DNA from: Microbacteriaceae bacterium
GTDB lineage: Bacteria > Actinomycetota > Actinomycetes > Actinomycetales > Microbacteriaceae
NCBI GenBank assembly: GCA_947452355.1
Contig: CANGCU010000067.1
Coordinates: 1 to 6,833, forward strand
Reading direction: 5' to 3'
DNA length: 6,833 bases
Below are positions 1-6,356 of the stretch, in pieces. The notes beneath the pieces were generated by a model. It was not told where the DNA came from, searched no databases, and worked only from the letters and a program-made list of their open reading frames with translations. The position numbers and the translations under genes are program-made. Each line of letters starts with the position of its first letter. The stretch's first letter is position 1.

Positions 1-1
1 C

Positions 2-319
2 AACCTCGAAGAGTACAACGAAGGGCTTGTCCCCAAGGCCGGCGTGTATGGGGGAATTATTCGTGTGCTCGGTCAAGAGTTTTTCGCGGCAATTTCGGTC
101 GGCAGGAACCCCACCTTCAACGATGTGACCCGAGACCAAGTCGAAACCTATGCACTCGACGCGAAATTCGACGCCTACGGGTCTAGCGCGGAAATTGTCT
201 TTGTTCACCGGATTCGAGATATGGAGGCGTTCGGGTCTGTTGACGACTTGGTCGTCGCGCTCGATGGCGATCTGGTGAAAATTCGTGGTTTGATTGCGAG
301 CGGCGAACTTCATCTGTAG
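2..319 (+). CDS. ribF: Bifunctional riboflavin kinase/FAD synthetase, C-terminal flavokinase part (5'-truncated by the window)
   Basis: RibF phosphorylates riboflavin to FMN and adenylates FMN to FAD in the cytosol. Only the last 105 codons are present: the reading frame is open from base 2 to the TAG at 317-319, so the gene starts outside the window. The visible part is the flavokinase (RFK) domain. It begins at the conserved Asn-Leu of the PTANL-type motif, followed by a PxxGVYG segment, the AISVGRNPTF motif (family form: A-x-[VI]-x-x-G-x-[NR]-PTF), and the VETYALD..FDAYG segment, whose Glu is the usual catalytic base. It ends with the family-typical RIRDMEAF and a short C-terminal helix, so the C-terminus looks complete. 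The N-terminal adenylyltransferase domain is not visible. In many actinobacteria ribF follows truB directly; here it lies upstream of truB, with the deoxyribose operon between. No terminator hairpin is seen after the stop. Confidence 0.93.
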   Translation, partial: NLEEYNEGLVPKAGVYGGIIRVLGQEFFAAISVGRNPTFNDVTRDQVETYALDAKFDAYGSSAEIVFVHRIRDMEAFGSVDDLVVALDGDLVKIRGLIASGELHL

Positions 320-323
320 ACGC

Positions 324-345
324 GATTGCGCAAATGTTGGCAATC
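324..345. promoter_or_regulatory. Candidate operator: inverted repeat GATTGC-N10-GCAATC
   Basis: Perfect 6-bp arms GATTGC (324-329) and GCAATC (340-345) flank ten bases. The left arm overlaps the 8-bp palindrome TTGCGCAA (326-333). The right arm overlaps the predicted -35 box at 337-342, so a bound protein would block RNA polymerase. The ATTG...CAAT ends and internal CAAA recall, from memory, the palindromic operator of Bacillus subtilis DeoR, a SorC-family regulator of deoxyribose genes. Binding by the HTH domain encoded just downstream is an inference. A second, weaker near-palindrome, GCTCATGTGC (347-356), lies in the promoter spacer. Confidence 0.5.
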
Positions 346-365
346 TGCTCATGTGCGCGTAGTCT
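337..365 (+). promoter_or_regulatory. Promoter of the deoxyribose operon, predicted leaderless transcript
   Basis: The -35 box is TTGGCA (337-342; 5 of 6 to TTGACA). A 17-base spacer, the optimal length, leads to the -10 box TAGTCT (360-365), which fits the actinobacterial TANNNT pattern. The GTG start at 372 lies 6 bases past the -10 box, where transcription would be expected to begin, and no Shine-Dalgarno sequence precedes it. This implies a leaderless mRNA, a mode common in actinobacteria. The boxes are seen directly; the start site is inferred. Confidence 0.62.
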
Positions 366-371
366 GAACGG

Positions 372-1559
372 GTGACCGAAACTTCCGATGACGTTCTCGC
401 GCTTCGCGCAGCGCGTCTGTATTACGACGAGTCAAAGACACAAGACGAAATCGGCGACCTCCTCGGCATCACCCGATGGAAGGCCGGACGCCTTCTCGCC
501 CTCGCGCGCGACAGCGGAATTGTGTCGATTTCGATTGTCGATTCGACCTCCGAGGCTGACGTTCACGCGGTGGACGGAATCCTCGCCACCGAGCGTTCAC
601 GTGCACACGGGGTGACCGATTCGACGTCTCTTCGCGCATTCGTGCATGGGCTGCCCGCGGTCGATGCGATTGGACTCGAGGAGCGCGCCGCGCGGCTCGC
701 GACCCGATCGATCAAGAACGATTCCAAGCGAGCGGCTCTGGACACCATCATTCGACTCATCGACCTCACGACCCTCGAGGGTGCTGACACCGAGGGCAAG
801 GTTCGATCCCTCGTGCAGAAAGCGCTACTGCCCGATCCCGCCGACCCGACCGCCCCGCGAGTCGCCGCGGTCTGCGTGTATCCCGACATGGTCCGACACG
901 CGATTGCCGCGCTCGGAACCCGCGTCGGTGACGGTGTGACGGGAATCGCGGTCGCCTCGGTTGCCACCGCTTTCCCGAGCGGGCGGTCAACGCTTGAGGT
1001 GAAAATCGCGGACACCCGATACGCCGTTGCCCAGGGTGCGACCGAAATCGACATGGTGATTGACCGAGGTGCGTTCCTCTCCGGCGACCTCGACACCGTC
1101 TTCAACGAGATTGTTGCGATTCGCCGCGCATGTGAGCGAGCCGACGGCACGCGCGCCCACCTCAAGGTGATTTTCGAAACAGGAGAATTGCGAACCTACG
1201 ACAACATCAAACGTGCGTCGTGGCTCGCTATTCTCGCGGGGGCCGACTTCATCAAGACCTCCACCGGAAAAGTGCAGCCTGCAGCGACTCTGCCGGTGAC
1301 CGTTCTCATGCTCGAAGTCGTGCGCGATTGGTTCGTGCTGACCGGCGAACGGATCGGAGTCAAACCGGCGGGGGGAATTCGCCAGTCAAAAGACGCAATC
1401 CGATATCTCGTCGCCGTCGCCGAAGTCGCCGGCGAAGAATGGATCCACCCGCACCTTTTCCGCTTCGGTGCGTCGAGCCTGCTCAACGACGTCCTGTTGC
1501 AGCGTCAAAAGATGACCACCGGCCACTACAGCGGCCCCGACTACGTGACCGTGGACTAG
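372..1559 (+). CDS. deoC: SorC/DeoR-type HTH domain fused to deoxyribose-phosphate aldolase (DeoC)
   Basis: The enzyme (EC 4.1.2.4) cleaves 2-deoxy-D-ribose-5-phosphate to glyceraldehyde-3-phosphate and acetaldehyde. Residues ~1-57 form a SorC-family winged HTH: the ARLYYDESKTQDEIGDLLGI helices, recognition helix TRWKAGRLLALARDSG (34-49), then the IVSISIVD wing. Residues ~58-80 are a linker. Residues ~81-395 are a full actinobacterial DeoC, starting near LRAFVHGLPAVDAIGLE and TRSIK. It carries D227 (EIDMVIDRG), Schiff-base lysine K295 (FIKTSTGK), second lysine K331 (GVKPAGGIR), RFGASSLLND (364-373) and the usual SGPDYVTVD end. At 395 aa it is longer than ordinary actinobacterial DeoC proteins (about 320-340 aa), and the SorC sugar-binding domain is absent. 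The GTG at 372 is favoured by promoter position and by homology of the whole HTH. In-frame GTGs at codons 67 and 81 could give a DeoC-only product, but neither has a good Shine-Dalgarno. It is first gene of the operon; its stop overlaps the next gene's ribosome-binding site. Confidence 0.93.
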   Translation: MTETSDDVLALRAARLYYDESKTQDEIGDLLGITRWKAGRLLALARDSGIVSISIVDSTSEADVHAVDGILATERSRAHGVTDSTSLRAFVHGLPAVDAIGLEERAARLATRSIKNDSKRAALDTIIRLIDLTTLEGADTEGKVRSLVQKALLPDPADPTAPRVAAVCVYPDMVRHAIAALGTRVGDGVTGIAVASVATAFPSGRSTLEVKIADTRYAVAQGATEIDMVIDRGAFLSGDLDTVFNEIVAIRRACERADGTRAHLKVIFETGELRTYDNIKRASWLAILAGADFIKTSTGKVQPAATLPVTVLMLEVVRDWFVLTGERIGVKPAGGIRQSKDAIRYLVAVAEVAGEEWIHPHLFRFGASSLLNDVLLQRQKMTTGHYSGPDYVTVD

Positions 1560-1566
1560 GAGCCTC

Positions 1567-3015
1567 ATGTCGTTTCGAAATTATGCGCCGGCGCCCGAGT
1601 CGACCGCCATTCTCAATTTACGTAAGTCCTACGGCTTGTACATCGGCGGCGAGTGGGTGGACGGTCACGGCGGTTCGATGACCACCATTTCGCCGGCGAC
1701 GGAAATGCCGATTGCCGAAATTTCGCTCGCGGACTCATCCGACATCGACCGCGCGGTGTCCGCTGCGCGAACCAGTTACGACACGGTGTGGTCGCGAATG
1801 AGCGGATCGGAACGCGGAAAGTACCTGTTTCGCATCGCGCGATTGTTGCAGGAACGCGCGCGTGAGTTTGCCGTTGCCGAAACCCTCGACAACGGAAAGC
1901 CGATTCGGGAAACGAGGGACATCGATATTCCCCTCGTCGCCGCCTGGTTTTTTCATTACGCGGGATGGGCGGACAAGCTCGATTACGCCGGACTGGGCGT
2001 CAATCCTCGCTCGCTCGGTGTGGCTGGACAGATCATCCCGTGGAACTTCCCACTGCTGATGCTCGCGTGGAAGGTTGCTCCTGCACTCGCCGCGGGGAAC
2101 ACGGTTGTCCTCAAACCCGCCGAGACCACGCCGCTGACCGCGCTCCTCTTCGTCGAGATTTGCGAACAAGCAGGATTGCCGGCCGGGGTCGTCAACATCG
2201 TTCCGGGGCTTGGCGAGGTTGCGGGGAAGGCTCTTGTTGAGCACACCGGCATCAACAAGATCGCGTTCACCGGCTCGACCGCGGTTGGTCGCCAGATTGC
2301 GCGCACCCTCGCCGGAACGGACACGCGCCTCACGCTCGAACTCGGTGGCAAGGGCGCGAACATCGTGTTCGATGACGCCGCGGTGGACGAGGCCATCGAG
2401 GGGATCATCACCGGAATATTTTTCAACCAGGGCCACGTCTGTTGCGCGGGCTCGCGTTTGCTTGTGCAAGAAAACATCCACGACGAAATCGTCGAGAAAT
2501 TGACTCGTCGACTGGCGACTTTGCGTCTCGGTGACCCGCTCGACAAGAACACCGACATCGGTGCCATCAATTCCAAGGAACAACTCGAACGCATCACCGC
2601 CATTTCCGCGACAGGGGAGGCGGAAGGTGCACACCGGTGGACGCTGGACTGCCCGGTTCCCGACAAGGGCTTCTGGTTCCGCCCGACGGTGTTCACCAAC
2701 GTATCCACCAGCAACACCGTTGCGAGAGACGAGATTTTCGGACCTGTGCTTTCGGTTTTGACGTTTCGAACTCCCGACGAAGCGATCGCCAAGGCGAACA
2801 ACACGCCCTATGGGCTCAGTGCCGGAATCTGGACGCAGAACGCGAGTCGAATGTTGCGGGTGGCTGACCAATTGCGCGCGGGAGTCATCTGGGCGAACAC
2901 CTTCAACCAATTCGATCCAACGAGTCCGTTCGGTGGGTTCAAAGAATCGGGATTCGGGCGTGAGGGCGGTCGACACGGCCTCTCTGCCTATCTCGCGACC
3001 GGAGGTGCACGATGA
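1567..3015 (+). CDS. NAD(P)-dependent aldehyde dehydrogenase of the deoxyribose operon
   Basis: A full-length (482 aa) ALDH-superfamily enzyme, expected to be cytosolic and to oxidise the acetaldehyde released by DeoC to acetate. The substrate is inferred from context. Visible family features: IIPWNFP with N160, the coenzyme lysine in VVLKPAE (K183), FTGS (234-237), LELGGKGANIVF with general base E258, FNQGHVCCAGSR with nucleophile C292, EIFGPV with E389, and the C-terminal SPFGGFKESGFGREGG. All catalytic residues are intact. The ATG at 1567 has an AGGAG (1558-1562) four bases upstream that overlaps the deoC stop codon, so translation is probably coupled. The stop overlaps the next ATG by four bases (ATGA). 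It is a hydrolytic-type ALDH, not the CoA-acylating type, judged by overall similarity to ALDH2/betaine-aldehyde-like enzymes. Exact cofactor preference cannot be read from the sequence. Confidence 0.93.
   Translation: MSFRNYAPAPESTAILNLRKSYGLYIGGEWVDGHGGSMTTISPATEMPIAEISLADSSDIDRAVSAARTSYDTVWSRMSGSERGKYLFRIARLLQERAREFAVAETLDNGKPIRETRDIDIPLVAAWFFHYAGWADKLDYAGLGVNPRSLGVAGQIIPWNFPLLMLAWKVAPALAAGNTVVLKPAETTPLTALLFVEICEQAGLPAGVVNIVPGLGEVAGKALVEHTGINKIAFTGSTAVGRQIARTLAGTDTRLTLELGGKGANIVFDDAAVDEAIEGIITGIFFNQGHVCCAGSRLLVQENIHDEIVEKLTRRLATLRLGDPLDKNTDIGAINSKEQLERITAISATGEAEGAHRWTLDCPVPDKGFWFRPTVFTNVSTSNTVARDEIFGPVLSVLTFRTPDEAIAKANNTPYGLSAGIWTQNASRMLRVADQLRAGVIWANTFNQFDPTSPFGGFKESGFGREGGRHGLSAYLATGGAR
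3001..3005 (+). promoter_or_regulatory. Shine-Dalgarno GGAGG for the half-ALDH gene
   Basis: GGAGG lies six bases before the ATG at 3012, inside the last codons of the upstream aldehyde dehydrogenase gene. Together with the ATGA stop/start overlap at 3012-3015 it fixes the start and indicates coupled translation of the two ALDH-family proteins. Confidence 0.75.
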
Positions 3016-3875
3016 GCCGACTCGCCGTTCCTAAGACGTACAAATTATTCATCGGCGGTAAGTTTCCGCGAAGTGAATCCGGTCGCACGACCGAAATTCT
3101 GAGCCCGACCGGCACCTTCATCGCCAACGTCGCGAAAGCGAGCCGCAAGGACGCTCGAGACGCGGTTGTCGCTGCGCGAGCGGCGTGGTCGGGTTGGTCG
3201 GGTGCAACTGCTTATAACCGTGGGCAAGTCCTCTATCGCGTGGCCGAAATGCTCGAGGGCCGCGCCGAACAGTTTGTCGCCGAAATCGTTGAGGCGACGG
3301 GCGTGACGCCTGCCGTGGCGCGCACCGAGGTCATGGCCGCAATCGACACTCTCGTCTGGCACGCGGGCTGGACGGACAAATTCGCACAGGTCCACGGCGG
3401 TGCGAACCCCGTGGCGGGACCGTTCTTCAATCTCTCGGTTCCCGAATCGACGGGTGTGGTTGCTCTCGTCGCGCCCTCAACGGCCGAATCGTCACTGCTC
3501 GGTCTCGTGTCGTCAATCGCTCCAGCCCTGACGACGGGGAATGTGGTCGTTGCGCTCGCGAGCGAGAGTGCTCCGTGTGCCGCAATGACCTTTGCCGAAG
3601 TGTTGTCGACCAGTGACGTTCCGGGTGGCGTGGTCAATATTTTGACCGGAGATGTGGCCGAAGTTGCACCGTGGCTCGCGTCGCACGCCGATGTCAATGC
3701 ACTCGATCTAACGGGTGCCGACACGGCACTTGCGCTCGAGTGTGAACGCGCGGCCGCCGAGACGCTCAAGCGCGTCGTGCGCCCGGGTGCATTTGGACCG
3801 ACGGAATCGGCGTTCGAACGCATCGCCGCGTTTGTCGAAACCAAGACCGTGTGGCACACGAAGTCCCTCGCCTGA
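3012..3875 (+). CDS. Short ALDH-family protein lacking the catalytic domain
   Basis: 287 aa, about 60% of a normal ALDH. It aligns with the N-terminal part of the enzyme family: YKLFIGGKFPRSESGRT at the start, then WSGATAYNRGQVLYRVAEMLEGR, WHAGWTDK, and the PALTTGNVVVALASE and DVPGGVVNILTG segments. It stops before the catalytic cysteine region. Key positions are also changed: the PWNFP asparagine is replaced (APSTAE; T157 in its place) and the coenzyme lysine of VLKPAE is L182; only a trace of FTGS remains (LTGA, 233-236). It is therefore probably not an aldehyde dehydrogenase by itself. From memory, near-identical short proteins ending in [FL][VL]ETKTVWHP occur after deoC and a full ALDH in Streptomyces and Microbacteriaceae. 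That ending (AAFVETKTVWH, 272-282) is present, so this is a conserved family, not a decayed gene. A subunit or regulatory partner of the full-length ALDH is the simplest guess. Last gene of the operon. Confidence 0.88.
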   Translation: MSRLAVPKTYKLFIGGKFPRSESGRTTEILSPTGTFIANVAKASRKDARDAVVAARAAWSGWSGATAYNRGQVLYRVAEMLEGRAEQFVAEIVEATGVTPAVARTEVMAAIDTLVWHAGWTDKFAQVHGGANPVAGPFFNLSVPESTGVVALVAPSTAESSLLGLVSSIAPALTTGNVVVALASESAPCAAMTFAEVLSTSDVPGGVVNILTGDVAEVAPWLASHADVNALDLTGADTALALECERAAAETLKRVVRPGAFGPTESAFERIAAFVETKTVWHTKSLA

Positions 3876-3903
3876 CATTTCCATCTCGCCGTGCGCTGAT
3901 AAT
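3872..3903 (+). promoter_or_regulatory. Candidate promoter of truB, possibly leaderless
   Basis: A -35-like CTGACA (3872-3877; 5 of 6) overlaps the stop codon of the preceding gene. The -10-like GATAAT (3898-3903; 5 of 6) lies 8 bases before the GTG start of truB. The spacer is 20 bases, longer than ideal. There is no convincing Shine-Dalgarno before the GTG, and the expected transcription start falls at about 3910-3912, which would make the mRNA leaderless. Read-through from the deoxyribose operon cannot be excluded because no terminator is seen between them. Confidence 0.42.
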
Positions 3904-3911
3904 CTCCAAAG

Positions 3912-4787
3912 GTGGTCAGCGGCATCCTTCTCGTGGACAAACCTCAGGGTCCGTCCAGTCACGGTGTTGTCTCGGCTGCCCGCAAAGCGTTGGGAACTCG
4001 CAAGGTCGGACACGCGGGAACGCTCGATCCGATGGCGACGGGTTTGCTCATTCTCGGGGTCGGAACCGCGACGCGCCTCCTGACCTACATCGTCGGCGCG
4101 GACAAGACCTACACCGCCACGATTCGACTGGGTTCGGCGACGGTCACGGACGATGCTGAGGGCGATGTCACCTCGGTGTGCGACCCCGCCGTTCTCGCCG
4201 CTGTCACCACCGCGGACGTCGCCCGCGTTATCGATACGCTGTCCGGTGACATCGAGCAACGTCCCTCAGCAGTGTCAGCGATCAAGGTCGACGGTCAGAG
4301 AGCCTACGACCGGGTTCGCGCGGGCGACGATGTCGTACTCGCCGCTCGAACCGTCACTGTCTCTCGATTCGAGGTTCACGAGATTCGTCGAACGGATGAG
4401 TCGATCGACATCGACATTTCGGTCGACTGTTCGTCCGGCACCTATATTCGCGCCCTCGCACGCGACCTGGGGGATGCGCTTCATGTCGGTGGACACCTGA
4501 CCGCCCTGCGCCGCACGCACGTCGGCCCGTGGTCGGTGGTGGATGCGTGTGAAATTGACGGAATTGAGCCAAAACGACTGATCTCGTCCGCACGAATCGC
4601 GGCCGAACTGTTCCCAACGTGGTCCATGAGTGACAACGACGCGGTGGACATCGGGCACGGGAAGCGGGTTCGGGTTGACCTCGTCGATGCGCCGCTCGCT
4701 GCCGCGATTGAGGGCCAGCGCCTGCGGGCGATCGTTTCGGTGTCGGACGGCGTAGCTCGAGTCGTGACGGGATTCCCGAATGATTGA
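3912..4787 (+). CDS. truB: tRNA pseudouridine(55) synthase TruB
   Basis: Isomerises U55 in the T-loop of tRNAs to pseudouridine in the cytosol. The 291-aa protein opens with the typical GILLVDKPQGPSSHGVV. It carries the catalytic-aspartate motif KVGHAGTLDPMATGLL (D39), then TRLLTYIVGADKTYTATIRLG, QRPSAVSAIKVDGQRAYDRVRAG and CSSGTYIRALARDLG (substrate-binding and core motifs). From about residue 230 it has the small PUA-like C-terminal domain of actinobacterial TruB. Length is normal for the family. The GTG at 3912 is chosen because GILLVDKP normally begins within a few residues of the N-terminus and no upstream in-frame start fits as well. Its end overlaps the next gene by 8 bases (4780-4787), so it heads a tight truB - membrane protein - hemW unit. 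In many actinobacteria ribF follows truB; here it does not. Confidence 0.96.
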   Translation: MVSGILLVDKPQGPSSHGVVSAARKALGTRKVGHAGTLDPMATGLLILGVGTATRLLTYIVGADKTYTATIRLGSATVTDDAEGDVTSVCDPAVLAAVTTADVARVIDTLSGDIEQRPSAVSAIKVDGQRAYDRVRAGDDVVLAARTVTVSRFEVHEIRRTDESIDIDISVDCSSGTYIRALARDLGDALHVGGHLTALRRTHVGPWSVVDACEIDGIEPKRLISSARIAAELFPTWSMSDNDAVDIGHGKRVRVDLVDAPLAAAIEGQRLRAIVSVSDGVARVVTGFPND

Positions 4788-5142
4788 GTGGCTGACGATC
4801 ACCAACTCCACACTCGCGGTCATCGCGGGGCTCATCGCGGTTATTTCGGGGATTCGCGGCACGGAACCGCGCGACCTCACGGTGTTAGCGACGCTCGCCG
4901 TCTCTGTGCTGGTTCTCGTGCAAGGAATCGTCGCCGTCGTTCAGCCGATGGTGGGCAACGCGCCCAAGGGCGATCCGCTCGAGTTCTGGACGTACCTCAT
5001 CACGGCGTTTCTCATGCCCGTCCTTGTCACGGTGTGGGCGTTCATCGATCGAACGCGATTCGCGACGGTGGGGATGGGTGTTGTCACGCTCGCCGTCGCC
5101 GTCATGTTTGTTCGAATGTCCGTCATCTGGGCAGGGAACTGA
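4780..5142 (+). CDS. Small four-helix integral membrane protein of unknown function
   Basis: I do not recognise a named family. The 120-residue protein is strongly hydrophobic, with four likely membrane helices at about residues 8-24, 32-54, 68-88 and 94-114. Short polar connections separate them: IRGTEPRD after helix 1, GNAPKGDPLE between helices 2 and 3, and DRTR between 3 and 4. The N-terminus (MIEWLTITNS) has no cleavable signal peptide. The ATG at 4780 overlaps the end of truB by 8 bases, and the TGA shares its final A with the ATG of hemW (TGATG), so all three genes are probably translated in a coupled way. No strong Shine-Dalgarno is seen, in keeping with coupling. The position between truB and hemW does not point to a function. 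The competing frame that covers the same bases is an upstream extension of hemW and looks non-native (rich in Arg and His). Confidence 0.82.
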   Translation: MIEWLTITNSTLAVIAGLIAVISGIRGTEPRDLTVLATLAVSVLVLVQGIVAVVQPMVGNAPKGDPLEFWTYLITAFLMPVLVTVWAFIDRTRFATVGMGVVTLAVAVMFVRMSVIWAGN

Positions 5143-6356
5143 TGGCCTCGCTCCCTCGCGGCGAGGTCGCGCCGCGTGATGGGTCGCTTCCTGTCGCGGG
5201 CCTCGCGGACACACCGTTCGGGGTCTACATCCACATTCCGTTCTGCACGGTCCGGTGTGGTTATTGCGACTTCAACACGTACACCTCGACCGAATTACGC
5301 GGGGTCACCCGGCAATCGTTCACCGACGACCTGCTCGGAGAAATCCGAATGTCCGCGGACATTGTGCGTGATTCAGGGACGCCATTGCGTCCCGCAGCCA
5401 CCGTTTTCATCGGCGGGGGAACACCGACCCTCGTCCCGCCAGCAGACATTGCGCGGACGCTCGACGCGGTTAGGTCAACCGCTGGAATCGCGGACGGTGC
5501 AGAGGTCACCATCGAGGCGAACCCCGACACGGTCTCGCCGGAATCGCTTCGCGAACTCGCGGCTGCGGGGGTGACTCGAGTGTCCGTTGGGATGCAATCC
5601 GCGGTCCCACGGGTATTGGACATCCTCGATCGGACCCACGACCCTGAATCGGTTGCGCTCGCCATTCGGTGGGCGAAAGAGGCGGGGCTGCAGACCTCAG
5701 TCGACCTCATTTATGGCACACCGAGTGAAACTCTCGACGAATGGCGGACCACACTGGATGCCGCCATTGCACTTGATACCGACCACGTCTCGGCCTATTC
5801 ACTCATTGTTGAAGAGGGAACCGCTCTCGAGCGCCGAGTTCGCCGCGGAGAGCTGGCGCCGATTGATGATGACGTTCACGCGGATATGTACGAACTGGCC
5901 GACGCGACGTTGGGTGGGGCCGGTTTCGAATGGTACGAGGTCTCTAATTGGTCGCGTTCGACCGATAGTCGTTCCCGTCACAACCTGTCCTATTGGACCG
6001 GTGCCGACTGGTGGGGTTTCGGTCCAGGCGCACACAGTCACATCAACGGTGTCCGATGGTGGAACGTCAAACACCCCGCGGCCTATGCCGAACGGATTGC
6101 TGCGGGGGAATCGCCCGCCTTGGAACGGGAAATTCTCGATAGCGACCAGCGCGCCGACGAAGTTGTGCTTCTTGGAATTCGGGTCCGAGACGGCATCGCA
6201 CTTGACGTCCTCTCACCGAGAGCGCGAACGTCGGTCGCGGGGCTCATCGCGGACGGACTGGTCGACGGTTCGGCGGCAATCGCGGGCCGATTGGTGTTGA
6301 CCGATCGGGGGCGACTACTCGCCGACTTCGTCGTGCGAACGCTACTCGCCGACTAG
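5142..6356 (+). CDS. hemW: Radical SAM heme chaperone HemW (coproporphyrinogen oxidase-like)
   Basis: HemW-type radical SAM proteins bind a [4Fe-4S] cluster and heme and are thought to deliver heme to target proteins such as respiratory enzymes. The 404-aa protein starts MASLPRGEVAPRDGSLP, as in related actinobacterial HemW. It shows the cluster motif CTVRCGYC (C35, C39, C42) followed by DFNTYT, the SAM-binding GGGTPT (91-96), EANPDT (125-130), RVSVGMQS (146-153) and LDRTHDP. The middle contains SVDLIYGTPSET and the WYEVSNWSR...RHNLSYW...GFGPGAHS block. The C-terminal part is the HemN-like winged domain. The residue after the third cysteine is Asp-Phe, not the Gly-Cys of true HemN (CxxxCxxCxC), which supports HemW over anaerobic coproporphyrinogen dehydrogenase. 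The ATG at 5142 is preferred to an open frame running back to 4788: it has AGGGA at 5133-5137 and sits at the TGATG junction. Confidence 0.95.
   Translation: MASLPRGEVAPRDGSLPVAGLADTPFGVYIHIPFCTVRCGYCDFNTYTSTELRGVTRQSFTDDLLGEIRMSADIVRDSGTPLRPAATVFIGGGTPTLVPPADIARTLDAVRSTAGIADGAEVTIEANPDTVSPESLRELAAAGVTRVSVGMQSAVPRVLDILDRTHDPESVALAIRWAKEAGLQTSVDLIYGTPSETLDEWRTTLDAAIALDTDHVSAYSLIVEEGTALERRVRRGELAPIDDDVHADMYELADATLGGAGFEWYEVSNWSRSTDSRSRHNLSYWTGADWWGFGPGAHSHINGVRWWNVKHPAAYAERIAAGESPALEREILDSDQRADEVVLLGIRVRDGIALDVLSPRARTSVAGLIADGLVDGSAAIAGRLVLTDRGRLLADFVVRTLLAD

Noticed and set aside
1735..2976. A 413-codon open frame on the minus strand, antisense to the full-length ALDH gene
   Set aside because: It is an artefact of GC-rich codon bias opposite a strongly supported gene; the translation is low-complexity, Arg-rich and resembles no family.
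3012..3875. The half-ALDH as a frameshifted or decaying pseudogene
   Set aside because: No second fragment follows before truB (36 bases), the translation signals are strong, and the C-terminus matches short homologues remembered from other actinobacteria.
3876..3911. A terminator between the deoxyribose operon and truB
   Set aside because: No GC-rich stem followed by a T run is present in these 36 bases.
4788..5141. Upstream extension of the hemW frame by 118 codons
   Set aside because: The added residues are Arg/His-rich, absent from HemW proteins, and cover the membrane protein gene, which has clear helices and coupled start/stop codons.
5142..6356. Annotation as oxygen-independent coproporphyrinogen III oxidase (HemN)
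   Set aside because: The fourth cysteine of HemN's CxxxCxxCxC is missing (CTVRCGYCDF), which marks the HemW branch.
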